From assembly GCA_959347315.1 (NCBI GenBank), contig OY365806.1:27332811-27396810 (forward strand): a stretch of 64,000 bases of DNA. The letters run 5' to 3'. Shown here in pieces: positions 20,911 through 33,563 of the stretch. Made by a program: the position numbers and the translations under genes. The notes beneath the pieces are model-generated. The model worked only from the letters and a program-made list of their open reading frames with translations, did not search any database and was not told the origin of the DNA. Every line of letters starts with the position of its first letter. Position 1 is the stretch's first letter. The DNA comes from Bimastos eiseni. Taxonomy: Eukaryota; Annelida; Clitellata; Crassiclitellata; Lumbricidae.

Positions 20911-20917
20911 TTTTATA
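20911..20917 (-). promoter_or_regulatory. TATA box of the TGF-beta-like gene
   Basis: CTATAAAAG on the minus strand, 52 bp before the ATG, which places a start site near 20885 and a 5' leader of about 25 nt. Confidence 0.55.
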
Positions 20918-21079
20918 GCAGCTGATCTCAGCTCATCTGGTCAATCGAAAGCTATGCTTAGGCTCCAGCCAATCAACTCTCACTCGGCAGCTTATACGTC
21001 CAGCGGATTATAACTATCAAATCGCGATAGGAACATTACCTTAAACAACGGTATAACAATATTTTAGTACTTAAGAATG

Positions 21080-21735
21080 TATGCACATGTATGTATGTGT
21101 GCGTGTATGTAGGTATATATGTGTGAGCGCATATATGCATATATGGATGCATGGATGTCTGTACGTGTGTATATGTATTTGCATGCATACACACCTGCAT
21201 GTATACATGGATGTATCCATGCATACATGCATGTATGTATGGCATCGTATATATGCATGCATATGTATGCATACATATACATATATATGTATGTATGTAT
21301 GCATGTATGTATGTATGTGCGTATGTATGTACGTATGTGCGTATGCATGTATGTATGTGCGTATGTATGTATGTATGTATGTATGCATGTATGTATGTAT
21401 GTGCGTATGTATGTACGTATGTGCGTATGCATGTATGTATGTGCGTATGTATGTACGTATGTGCGTATGCATGTATGTATGTGCGTATGTATGTATGTAT
21501 GTATGCATGTATGTATGTATGTGCGTATGTATGTACGTATGTGCGTATGCATGTATGTATGTGCGTATGTATGTATGTATGTATGTATGTATGTATGTAT
21601 GTATGTATGTATGTATGTATGCATGTATGTATGTATGTGCGTATGTATGTACGTATGTGCGTATGCATGTATGTATGTGCGTATGTATGTATGTATGTAT
21701 GTATGTATGTATGCATGTATGTATGTATGTATGTT
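21080..21735. repeat. ATGT/GTGC tetranucleotide array with higher-order structure
   Basis: About 650 bp of 4-bp units. From 21300 the variants GTAC, GTGC and ATGC recur in a fixed order, making longer repeated blocks. Because the unit is 4 bp and stop-free, several frames stay open for over 200 codons; none is a gene. Confidence 0.95.
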
Positions 21736-21782
21736 GGCATTCTTAGAGCAGGTCATCTATCCGACTATACTCTGCAGTTCAT

Positions 21783-22023
21783 GGTGACCTGATAGTCCCT
21801 TTTGCACGCACTTCCATAATGCAGCATCGGGTTCTTTCGATCATGGGACCTACCGTCTGGAATGGACTCCCCATAGAACTTCGTCTCATACCTAGTAACT
21901 CCTCATCTACATTTAACACCTCGCTGAAAACTGTCCATTTCAGCCGCGGTTAGGCACGGTAGCGTCTCTGAGTAGATATCTTGAAGGGACGATATATCAA
22001 ATCTTTTTGATTGATTGATTGAT
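21783..22023 (+). mobile_element. LINE (CR1/L2-like) 3' end with tetranucleotide tail
   Basis: A frame from 21784 reads DLIVPFARTSIMQHRVL, SIMGPTVWNGLPIELRL and STFNTSLKTVHFSRG, ending at TAG 21951-21953. This is the classic carboxy-terminal block of CR1/L2/Rex-type reverse transcriptases (hydrophobic-GPxxWNxLPxxLR, then TFKxxLKTxLF). It is followed by a GATT repeat tail (22009-22023) such as these LINEs carry at their 3' end. 5' truncated. Confidence 0.85.
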
Positions 22024-25000
22024 ACATGCATGCATGCAGGCATATATGCATGCATGCTTGCATGCATATGTGTGTGTGCATTTGCGCATTATGCATATAG
22101 GTACGTATACGTACGTGTGCTAGGCCTATTAAGCGACTTATATGTTCAAACTATGAACATGACATCATCTCTTCTATCGAATTGTTACATCTTTACCAGT
22201 TACATTTCTGTCTAACCCTTACTTCTTCTGGTGTCTGGTAGGTACAATCGTTGCATATCTTGTTTCCATCGTGGAAGTGCGTCAGAACATGTGGTCAGTT
22301 TTGGCTTAAGACAGATGTACAATGACAGACTGATTTCTTTTTTGCACTCGTTTTGAATATCTCAGATCTGAAGTGCATAATTATCAGATTTTCAAACACA
22401 CGTTGCGTGTAGTGCGCGTATCTGCGATGGAAAACTGGCTGAAGTCACTCTACGATCTCTATTACCATCATTTGCCTACAGTATATATTTCGTATTTGCA
22501 TGTAAGCTGACCTATCAGATGTATACACAGTACGCTTACACAACGTCCTTAGTAGTCTTACTTACATTGAACCACTTGTCACTATATGCATGTGCATTCA
22601 TTCCTGTAACGCTTGATATGTTCGTTTTACGGTTCTGTTGAGTCACTGGGCCTCGATGCGGAACTGTCACGCCTGGGTTTTCCTCATGTTTCCATCCGCT
22701 GTATCAAGAATCGAAGCAGCTTTCGATGACGCTCCTGCGCTCTAACCTCCAAACGAGTGAATATGGTATTTGAATATGTGACTTATCTGATAACAATTTT
22801 ATATGTCTCGAAGTTACTTTCATTTTTCAAATCACTGTAAAGTCACCTGCGAGTAATTGGTTGCATTCGCGGAGCAATGATTCGGGTCAAGCCAGTCACT
22901 GCAGACAATTCATTCAGGCGTCACGTGGGCCACAACGATTTGCCATATTTTCTTGACGTCACGTGTACATCATTAGATCTACTTGAAACTAACGTTTCAT
23001 TTGAATCATGTCAAGTTCAAGTAGCGTTTGGCGCTGGACAGTTTTCAAAATACGATTGCAGTCGTTTGACAATGACAGAAGGCTAAACGTCTTTTTATGG
23101 GTATAATAACAAGTAAGGGACTCTTTTCGTTTAATACCTGTCTCGTTCTAACATAGATCATTTCTATCTTCGTATTTTTCATTTGTCATATTGCCTCATC
23201 GGTTGCGGCAAAACAGTCAATCTTGTTTATATGCCTATGCATTGTCGTTTCCAGATCTCCATAAAATTGCTCCGATTTAACTATATGCTTCTTCCACTTT
23301 TTGATGTTCTAGTGGATAAAATGCGTTTTGTGGACTTCTCGGTTCCACCAACCTTTCGGAGAAAAGCAATATATTATACACCAACCGAGTGAATTTATCA
23401 GAACAACATCACACTGATGGACGAATCTAATCGCGAAGCCATCGTAAGGTCAGACAACGTTTTATAATATTGTGTTTGAGCATTTGTAAAGCAACTCCAG
23501 TACGATGAACCGTTCAGAAACGCTCCCAGTGCGCAAAACCCCCGAGAAGAAGCAAGTTTTGAGAAGAGCGAAAGAAGAAGAGATAATGCCATTTAAAAGT
23601 TTTGAGCGAACATACAGAGAAAACATATACCAATTAAAGAAAAGGATCAAAACTAAGCCATGACTGTTCAATAACGGGAAACCAACAGTTGCAGGTCTAC
23701 TGGAGGTTCGATATGGGCGGAGGGAGGTAGCAAAATTGCGACGCATCAACCACAAGATAAAATGGTTTGTAAAAATCATTTGAGGGGGAAATAGTTTTGC
23801 CATCCAAAATGTCTTTCGGAATTAGCAAAAGTCTCTTCTCGAAGGTGGTCTTCACACGCTGTGCATTCTACGATTAGTAAGCTTCATTAGACTGTTCTTA
23901 TTGATCTTTTTCTCAACGCATTATGCACTAAAAGGACACTAAAACGCTGTCTAACGTTGAGTTGGCGGATAACTAATGGTCAGGTTGCACGTGTGTGCAA
24001 GGGACTGCAAAAGCAGACTCGAGTATCATTCACTTGCAGATCAACTTGTCGCTAATATCGATCCCTAGCAGTTTAGTCTATAGGCCTACTTAACAAGATA
24101 GCATCTGGTTAAGCATGGGCACTTAATTATCTTTATACAAACACATGCCCGTTCATTGCGGACGCCTTAAATGCGCACTCTTTGAGTGGAGAGATCGTTC
24201 AACTAAACACGGGTATCCAATTACATCTTCTGGATCTGCTTATGAACGTGCAGCCGAAAATTTTAAGCTACCCCATTAATGCTGAACGGAAAATCAAATT
24301 CTGTGCTTCGTTGGCTTCTAGTAACGACTCCACCTAACCCCCGTTACAATCCGTGCATGCATGACAAACCACTTGAAGCAGCAGAGTAGGCGTGAACACG
24401 TGCACCGTCGTCTATGTCTCACCGTCGTTCTTCGAAGTTCTTCACATGTAAGGATTGAAATTGACGGATTATTTGTCCACTTAGCGTTTCTATACAGAGG
24501 ACCGGAAGTGGCTGCATTCTACGCATTCTGGCGATTAGCCGTCGACTGAACGTGTGGCAACGCCGGACATTATCTGCCGAAAATAACCAGGCGAACGCCG
24601 CCGCCGACGCCGAGATTAGTTAAAGCGCCAATGGTAAGATGTATGATCGATGGACACCGGTGTCTGCCACCATCTCCCTTTCTCACTCGAAATCCGACCG
24701 CGATGACGACAAACAAAAGGCGCTTCACGAAGTCTGTCGAAGATAACTCTACTGCGGGGGCGGTTCAACACGACTCGACTTAAAAACGGAAATAGACGGA
24801 CATAGTTCGTTTCCTTTTGCCAGATGCTATTTGCAGCTCATGCGTCAAATATCACCTCAGCGCACAGCTGAAGGCACTCCATCTCTTGCCTTTCCTTCTC
24901 TGATTGCCTGTCAGGGAGTCAGTGTTAAAGGCCAACACCTCTAACCATACGCAGCTACGTCACGGTTGCTCATGTCGCCGTTAAAGTTCTTTGATTCGTA

Positions 25001-26399
25001 CCGACTACAGCCAATTTTAGTTAAGCACAATAATGCTTTTAGCATTGTTGCGGATCATTCGGTAATTTGGTCCCTCAAAGACGACCTGCTTAGGTTTACC
25101 CATCATGTTTTATAGTGCAGGGTCGTCTTTGAAGGATTAAATCGCTGCATTTAAAAGGGTCGATGTCTTGGGTAGATAATTCTTCCGACGTCGATCACGT
25201 ATAATCGCAGTAGTCGTGGCTTGTGTGCTAGATTGGCAATCATCGTCATTCGTTTAATTGTTATCATAAACTAATCAGACTGACTGCTGTGTTTTCTGTC
25301 GATGGCGTCTGGTCCAATTCCGCGGGCAACACCAACAGCTGCTCTTGTTGCTGGTTTTGCTGGTGGTGCTATTGTTGCTATTGTTGCCATTGTTGTTGTT
25401 GGTGTTGTTGGTGTTGGACGGTATGCATTTGAATTAGACGCGTTGCTTCGTCGTTCGTTCGATAGGTCGACACTTTCTGTCCTCGTTTCCCAAGAGACGT
25501 CGCTACATTAGGCGCAGTTACATAACGCGTCGGGATGAGATAGGAAGAAGGCGCAGAGAGTTTGATGGGTGGATGGGTCTGTCTGATGGCCATTCCACGC
25601 CGACCAGTCTGGCGCCGAACCATAAACACGACACACGAGACGAAGCAATGCATCACACGGGCACTGCATGTTATCGACTCTCCCTCTCTCCCTCCTCCTC
25701 CTCCTCATCTTTTCCATCCTCGTCCTTTCCCTTCACCTCCTCCTTATCCTCCTCCTCCACATCTACCTCCTTCTTCTTCTTTTAGTCCTTCTCCGGTGGA
25801 GTGTATCGACTCTCCTAAGTATACATTCCTTGACCTCGTCCGTCACCAGTCGATAAGTTGAAATGTCAGCTCTGCAGAAAAGAGAAACATCGAGAATTGA
25901 GTCGTCGTCGGATGGCACTCCCATGGCACGCAACCACATATTATCATCCACCGTCATGTATACGCTTCATCCTCTTCCAACTTCTCTTCCTGACTTTCCT
26001 ATTGTCTCTCTGTTTCCTACATCTCAGTAAAATAACAGTATTATGAGGAGGATCAATTTTCTGGTCTACAATGAGAAATACTACGTGGTATCACAACCTC
26101 GTGGTAAAAAGATGCCCCCTCGTACCCGCCCCCATACTGATTTAGGGATGACAATACAAAACGAACAGAGGGGTATTTTCATTTCTTATTGATCAGAAAC
26201 TGCTCAGGACAAAAAGTCTTACGATGCAGTGAATCTTGTCTTAGAGTGGTAAGCTGCCCTTTAGCCAATCTCTTAAGCTACCACTGACAACAGAAGTTCA
26301 TGATATCAGCTTCATAGCCTCGGCATACGAGAACATATGAGAGCAGGCGACCAGTCTTCTCTTTTTTTCCAACCCGCTATTAATGTCGTTGCGCGTATT
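22024..26399. other. No gene recognised
   Basis: Mixed intergenic DNA. 24540-25700 is richer in CpG and includes GTT/GCT runs at 25330-25420, possibly a promoter region, but I found no convincing exon. Pyrimidine tract at 25675-25790. Confidence 0.45.
25071..25136. repeat. Short inverted repeat with ~19-bp arms
   Basis: TCCCTCAAAGACGACCTGC (25071-25089) pairs with 25117-25136 apart from a one-base bulge and a mismatch. Its terminus resembles the hairpin at 51433-51485. Confidence 0.6.
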
Positions 26400-26407
26400 C
26401 TATGGTG

Positions 26408-26951
26408 CAATGTTGGGTAAACTCATACAAGAAATGAGTTAAATCAAAACTCATGCACCTCAAAATGAGTTAAAACTCAAACTGAAATCATCGTCTTTGA
26501 AATGAGTTAATTCAAACTCAGTTGTTAAGTGACTTAAATCATCATCTCACACATGTCTCGTACAAGCACGTTCTAATCGAACGTTGTTTAAGTGCACAAT
26601 TACCACGAAATGGTATAATCAGTTTATTATTACTAATTTAATATTACTGTTATATTATTACTGGATAAATCAGGTTATTATTACAGAGTCAAAGTAAACA
26701 CCGAAGTCCACATGTTTAACATTTCAAACATGACTGGCATTAGTTTGTTTCAACATAGACTAATATGTGCCATGTGCCGATTAGTGAATTGATATTAAAG
26801 TTGACAGTTATAACTGAAACTCACAGAAATTGAATCAAATCAAACTCGCAAATCACACTCTTTGAGGTGAGTTAACTTAAACTCATAAATCACGACAAGT
26901 AAGTTAATTCGTGAGTTTAAACTCATCTGAGTTTACTCATACCCAACATTG
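26408..26951. mobile_element. hAT-type MITE with perfect 8-bp TSD
   Basis: Termini CAATGTTGGG and CCCAACATTG are exact inverted repeats, flanked on both sides by CTATGGTG (26400-26407 and 26952-26959). The interior is built of repeated ATGAGTTAA/AACTCA motifs. An 8-bp duplication is diagnostic of the hAT superfamily. No transposase. Confidence 0.92.
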
Positions 26952-26959
26952 CTATGGTG

Positions 26960-28362
26960 AAAGGAGCTATCAGGTGTTAGAAAAGGTAATAAAGATATCA
27001 TGAACCGTTTTTTGTACTGTGAGGGAGTTTTTAGCCACCGGCTCCAGGCTTAACAGTACATTACGCCTACTTGCAATCTCGTTCCCAAAATTCATCGACG
27101 CCCACCGAATGTATGTCTGAAGATCATCTGAGCTTAAAAGAAGCAAATTAATCATAGAATCTGCAAGGTTTAACGTTCAAATAGCATGATGATCTTGACT
27201 AAATGCGATGTCTATATTCAACATCATGCTCTACTTAATAAATCATTTCTAACTCTGTTGTCATGTTCCTCAAACATCTTGGCCGCTCTTCTCAGAGTGG
27301 CAATATAAGTGGGCGTGTAGATAGCTGTCCACATGAAACCTTTTCAACGCAATTTACTAGAACGATAAAAACAGGAGAGGAAATGAGACTTGACGGAAAT
27401 GGAGACAGAGTTACTGCTAATAAATAATTCCATTTCAGCAGCTGTCCAAGTTGACTATTGTTTCGTTAATTCTGCTTCTGCTTTCCAATTTTTGCTGTTT
27501 TCTTTGTTTGTTTATTCGCAATTTATCAAGCCACTTATTGTGGTGATTTCGTGCAAATTCAATTCATCTTTTCAGTCTATATTACGTTAGGTTACGTTCT
27601 TGTACTTCAAAAGCTACATAGCCAGACGGTGTTGATAACATCTTCTCTTTAGGGATGCCAGATTTGGTCAAACACGGTTGTTGACCCCATTATACCATTG
27701 TATATGCCAAACGAAGGCACAAGCTTTTAACTTCATCAAGCTTCTTTTGTAAAACTATTAGTTTTATGACTGCGAAGCGGTTATGTGGAGTAAAGGGCAA
27801 ATCGCCATGACTGTTAGCACCTTTATTATCGTCGTCGTCATCGTAGTCAGCAATGTAAGCATCATTATTATCGTCATCATCATCACCAGCAGGATTTCTA
27901 TTCATGTATATAGCGCCTTAAAAGAATCTCATGAAGGCGCAAAGATAATAATTGTGGTCTTTGGAGTTCCTGTGTACTTCATTGACCCTTTTCAGTATGG
28001 CTACCTTATTGAAGAAGTGGACAATTATATTTATTCGCCGTTGCTACTCATTCGTCCTTTGCCCGGATTACGGAGGGTGGTTGACGGCACAGTTTTATCA
28101 GCCAATGCAGCAGAGAGTGAACGGCGCCTCAAAGAGGTATAAAAGGAACCAGCGGACCATCAGCAGTGACCACCACGTAATATATCGTCAGTTGCAAATG
28201 ACAGATAAAGGTCATAAGATCTTCCTAGAAGTAATCGAATACCAAGAACGACCGTCTTTTTATCTCTGCCATAGACGCAGATGTGCATCTCTGGCTTGTA
28301 TCGTTCTTTTTCCTGCTCAAAAATGACGTCCATAACTACTAAACAGCAGACCGTCGACAGCA

Positions 28363-28418
<56 letters not shown>

Positions 28419-30740
28419 ATCGACCAGAGACCGTTTCATTGGAATATAGACTGCTCGCAATAAAAACTAATAGCACTCGATTTCGCAGATACGCAGTCGA
28501 TAAAGTTAGATTTCATCTCTGCGTGTTTCAACTTGAAGGGGTAGAAATTCCTGTTTGAAAATGTAGCGAGCGCAAGGGAATTGTCTGATTAATTCACCAC
28601 TAGCCTATAGATGTAGCTCCCGCCAACTTTATACCAGTAGTATTGTCTTGCAGGTGGTTATTCTGCGGCTGATTGATGATCTTATTAACTTGATTGAAAC
28701 TCTTAACCAACGGGTTATGTCTACCTAAGCAGGCAGCGCAATTTGTGTAGCGTATTTTCTGCAGTACATCGATATTGAAAGAGCCGCCTAATTTATATGA
28801 CAAATACTTGCTCCGCTGTACACGCTGCCATTATTGCTAACACGTAGTCCTAGTCTAGTGACGTTTCGAATGACGTCATTTGGTGTGAGGTGTCGATGTT
28901 GTTATTATGAACAATCATATTCAGAGGCGGCGATCTTGTTTGACAGATAGGGGCACCGAATGAGAGGGGTAGGAAATGTGGGGGACACACGTATAACGTG
29001 TCCCCTCTCTGTAAAAGGGGGGACTTGTACCCCTCGACTCCCGGGATCGTCGCCCCTTATCACATTACACGAAATTGGAATAATCACTAATCAGTCAGCT
29101 GCAGTCATTGAGCCACGAAATGCATTCATCGCTGCCGCCGCCGGGAAGTAAATTAAAAAGTAACGTAAATGAGTTGTAAATAAAATAATTGTTCGTCTTT
29201 GAGTCTAAAGTCTAACTAATTGAGCGACGGTGCGACGCTTTCGGCTAGGCGAGCGACCAAGGAGAGCGATCGATCGATCGCCTCAAATGGTAAGCTCAGC
29301 CCCTCATCTCCCAGGTCGTTATTACGGAGTCGTCACTTAATCCATGTCTTCACAAGTAGCACGATCGATTGTCTTGTCTTCAGCAGAATCGTTGAAATTC
29401 CCTTATTCACCGCATCTTGAGAGGGTTCTAGTGCAACCTATAGTTTATTGAAGTCAAACTTTCTAGTTTTCGTAAGTTACCATCCAACGAGAAATGCTTT
29501 AAATAGATTTATTGTCTACACCCTGTTGTTTTTCTTCTCAATAAGTAGGTCTCAGTTCAAATCCAGTTCCAGTTGGCTGTGTTAAGTTTTGTCCTTCAAT
29601 TTGACGCCAATCAGTCGACTGATCAGTCGATCAGTCGGTAATGATCGTATGAACGAGCCATTGACAGACGCATTCGACTGGATGAAGACCTACTTTGGTT
29701 TGGCTATCGTCCAACATGACCCACGCCACACTTCCCCCTCCCCTCCCCATCACCCTATTTCATAGCTTTAGCGCTAAAGCCCAAACGAATGAACTGAGTT
29801 AAAGCCTGCAGTGGGAATTAGACGATACGGAGATTATTTTCCGAATCCTTTTCCTCACATGGTCATCATCTATTGGCCTCCTTTCTCTTTCTCTCGTTGA
29901 CATTGGTTGCCTCCTCTCATCGTGTGCCAACGTCCGAACGCATCAAGGACATAGCTGCCTGACGACGTGGTGCAGGCACCACCTCTTCCCTTCCCCTCAC
30001 CTTTGCTATCCGACGGAGGCCCTAGAACGGCGCTCGGTCGGTCATTCGGTCGATCGGTCGGTCGGTATGTGGCCATGATTGCACCGAACTGACGTTGACG
30101 GCTTTGTGCAAACAATCGAGCGTCTGTTTGTGCGAGAATTGGGCGATTAATTTGTGCGGCCTCGCGGGTAACCAGCGCCGCTGCTGCCGTTCGTCAAAGG
30201 ATGACAGGTTAACTGAAGAAGCGACGAAGGCCCTGACCGGGTTTTTAAGCAGAATCCTAGTATAAGAACCCTCTGGTTGAAGTGACGATCTCGTGCAGCG
30301 AACATCCAGGCACTCGCTCAATAGGTCTCCCCAGTTAGCATACCATCCTAAGATCACATAACCCCATTTAAGTTACTTAGATTGCGCTATATAAGTGGTT
30401 CTCGTGCACCTGTAATTGCATACATTTGTTGCAACTGACACGAAATAAACCACCACCAGCAATATTTCATCTGGGATTTATTTTTCGCTCGATTGAGCGC
30501 AATTGAGGTTTCAACGTAGGCTACCATCAGTCAATCAATGACCTCTAGTATCTATTTCTGGATATTTATATAGGACCTTCAGACGGAACCTCTTATACGG
30601 GTTTATCAGAGACGTCCTACACAATATCAGTGGCTGCTTGACGCCTTAATTCGTAATCGAGTCACGCATTTGACCGAGGGAAAAGAGTGTAATTATATCC
30701 CACGATCCAGAGTGCTATACCTTTTCTTCTCTCTGCTTTA
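26960..30740. other. No gene recognised
   Basis: Intergenic. A good TATA-like GGTATAAAAGG is at 28136-28146 but is not followed by a recognisable coding exon. ATC/GTC runs at 27820-27890 generate spurious hydrophobic frames. Confidence 0.4.
28364..28417. repeat. Uninterrupted CTG repeat, 18 units
   Basis: 54 bp of perfect CTG (CAG on the minus strand) in apparently non-coding DNA. Confidence 0.95.
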
Positions 30741-31386
30741 GGACCGTCCATAAATGACCTCAAGCGCCTAGGGGAGGTGGTCACCCATTTGTGACGAAGT
30801 GTGACGAGGGGGAGGGGTCGACGAAATGTGACGTCAAATTATCACATCAAACATCAAAATGCGTAATTTTATTAAAAACTGTGACTCAATTAAACAAGTT
30901 CCACTTAATTAGCAGTAACTGTAACCCAAATTTAAATGAAGAAGGGCTGAATCTGAATGGAATATCTATTGAACAGGATGATGAGATCCAAGCCTCTCTC
31001 TATTTATTCCACGAAAGAGCATTTTGCTCATGCGTGGGAGAAGTTTGGATTATTTAAAGTAATAATATTGTTATTAAACCTTTTAAATGCGATGATTCTA
31101 CCAGAGCTTTTCATCTCGTGGAATGCATAATGAGTGTAAGAATACTATTTTCTTCATTTTTTTCTTCGTTTTACACTATAATTTTATGTATTTTTACGTT
31201 CTAATTACTTTATTTATTATTCTAAGAGATCTGCACATATAACATTCTGGACATCTAGTTTTTTCAGGGCGGTCAGAGCTTTGTGATGTCATATTTGAGG
31301 GTGTCTTGGCATTTGTGACGATGTGTGACAAAGGGGGAGGGAATAAAAAATCGTACAAAATTGCGTGACGTCGTTTATGGAATCCC
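30741..31386. mobile_element. MITE with GGxxxGTCCATAAA-type termini
   Basis: Left end GGACCGTCCATAAATGAC and right end GTCGTTTATGGAATCCC are imperfect inverted repeats. Both subterminal regions carry a GTGACGAxGTGTGAC motif followed by GGGGGAGG. It has the same style as 42757-43248. Superfamily uncertain. A 13-bp flank motif (TTCTCTCTGCTTT) occurs on both sides. Confidence 0.65.
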
Positions 31387-33160
31387 TTGGTTCTTCTTTC
31401 CTTCTCTCTGCTTTGTCTTCCCTTTTGTCCCGCTAAGTCTGCTTACTGCTCATTTTTCTCAACCGACGTACAAATCCTGAAACGCAATAACAGTTGCTAT
31501 TAAATCTCTGATGCAGATCCAGCTGAAACAATCTGTTTCTTGTACAGATATCGTATCCCAGTGCGAGATTTAACAACACATCTTGATTTTAAATGATGCG
31601 CGTAGGGTTGAAAGACGCGGACGCTCTACTCAGCGACACGTTGAAAGTGTCATAATTAATGATTTTGCTACTTAAGAGCGAAATGGGAATAAACTGCGAG
31701 ATGAATGAATAATTTAAGAAATTGAGCAAAGGGCTAGACAGAGCATTCAAACATCTAATTCTTCAAAAAAATGACCACATTTAGATGGTGGTTTAAACGA
31801 TAGAGACGAGGATACCTAGCATACCTGATGTTGAGTTGTGGTGGTGGGTGCTGATGGGTGTAGGTGGCTTTGATGGTGGGTGACGGCGGTGGGCGGGTTG
31901 ATGGCGATGGTGGGTAGTATACAATACAACACAACAGTAAATATTTGATGCTGTTTTTCTTGGAATTGGTTTAGAAGGCAAAAAGATGACGCAATTACAG
32001 ATATATAGAGCAATTGTTCACGAAGGTGCTTATGCCTACAGCAGAACGAACCAACACTTTCCCAGGCTCTCTGCGGTATAGGCCGACCGCTATAACCAAG
32101 TGACAACCGTACCGCAGTGATTATGGTGATGTTGAGAGGTGATGGTTAGTGGTGATGTGGGTGCTGGGTGGCTGTGTCTATGGGTTTGGATGGTTGTAGG
32201 TGTTGATGGATGTGGGTGGCGTCAATGGTGGGTGATAGTGATGGCAAGTGGTGGGGAGTGATGATGATGATATTGGTGAACAACCTGACTGCAATGGTGA
32301 TGACAGCTGCAATATAGGTGATGACGTTGGTAACTAACTGAAGTAAATTTACTTTAAACCAGTTTTTAATATGGGTTTATATAAAAGAGAACTTGTAAGA
32401 CAAGAGAAAACAATACAAAGAAAAATAAAGATAGACTACGTTACAAGCCCTTAAACTGCGATCCCTGGACCAATAATTATCTGTAGGTGGTAGATTGTGG
32501 TGGCGGGTGGTGGCATGGTGGGTTTTGTTTTGAGTGAGTTTAGATGATGGGTATTAGTTGAATAATCAGTTAATAGGTTAGCTGACTAATGAACGCACGA
32601 AGAAAATCACACAGGATACATGTTATTGAAAAGTAGATGTCCAAAATATTGCATAGCTTAAGTCAATAACGAACTTAGGCCTAAATATTGAAGAGCTTAT
32701 TTATTTCTCAAGTCAGATACATATAAAACCATCAAGTGTGTCGTGTTGCTGGACTTGGTGACAGAGGAAAGAACCAGCGGGTACTCTCGTCATCAAGAAG
32801 AAGGAGTGGCGAGAGTGAAACCCGCGACAGCCATGCAATTTGCTTAGTTCATAAGCAGAGTAATGATGGTCATAGGTTTTTTGTGCAGCTGTAAACCCGG
32901 TCTATTGCTTCGCTTTAACGTGCTTACACAGCTGGACGACCGAGGTTCCAGATGCGCCGGAAAGAATGGAATTGTTCTAGACTTGTCAAAATGCGCACTT
33001 TTGTCCATCTTACCAAAGACAGATCGCTGGTGCCTAAAAACCTGCCAATGTCTCTTAATCAATCAATCATTGAAAGTTAATCTAGCGCTCTTCGAGATAT
33101 CTATTCAGAGGCGCACCCGGTCTGATTACGGCTAAACAGTGCAGTTTTCAGTAATAAGTA
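31387..33160. other. No gene; degenerate GGTGAT/GGTGGG-rich stretch
   Basis: 31840-31920, 32120-32290 and 32480-32530 are G/T-rich with GGTGATGGT-like words on the plus strand. No coding exon recognised. Confidence 0.45.
31985..32115 (-). mobile_element. Diverged SINE with tRNA-like head
   Basis: The minus strand begins GCGGTACGGTTGTCACTTGG (A-box region) and has a B-box-like GTTGGTTCGTTC about 60 bp later, like the SINE heads elsewhere, but it is diverged. Confidence 0.5.
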
Positions 33161-33168
33161 GAATGCAG

Positions 33169-33555
33169 CAAAGTTCCCTCTAATTTTTTGGAGGCAGTTT
33201 GTGCAAGACATTTCGCGTGTGCAGCAACTTATAAATGGTTCACACTTCGTGCGCAGGTCCGAGCTAAATCCGATGATAGTTAAATCAAGACCATAATTAC
33301 ATGTAGACCTACCTAAAAGTATATATAGTGATAAGTTACGATAATCTGAGGAAAGTCACTTGTCGAAAATGTGTTCAGGCCTAGATCAGATGATGCTTAC
33401 ATAGTTTTGTACATCGTTGTAGCCTAATTAGCTTTCAATTTATTTGTAATATCCTATTCTTTTCCCAAAGAAAATCTTTGCTTGCGCACATTATAAATTT
33501 TGCCTGCGCTGGCTCCGCGACCCGTGTGCGCGCGCACATGCGCGAGGGAACACTG
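33169..33555. mobile_element. hAT-type MITE with perfect 8-bp TSD
   Basis: Ends CAAAGTTCCCTC and GAGGGAACACTG, flanked by the identical octamer GAATGCAG (33161-33168 and 33556-33563). No transposase frame. Confidence 0.9.
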
Positions 33556-33563
33556 GAATGCAG

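Noticed and set aside
21036..21792. Frames over 200 codons on both strands rich in Tyr, His, Thr, Cys, Met and Val
   Set aside because: A stop-free 4-bp satellite keeps all frames open.
23503..23662. Short charged plus-strand frame (MNRSETLPVRKTPEKKQ...)
   Set aside because: Composition is protein-like, but there is no partner exon, promoter or family.
27783..28326. Overlapping 119- and 124-codon plus-strand frames near a TATA-like box
   Set aside because: The first is driven by an ATC/GTC repeat and the second shows no motif; no evidence of a gene.
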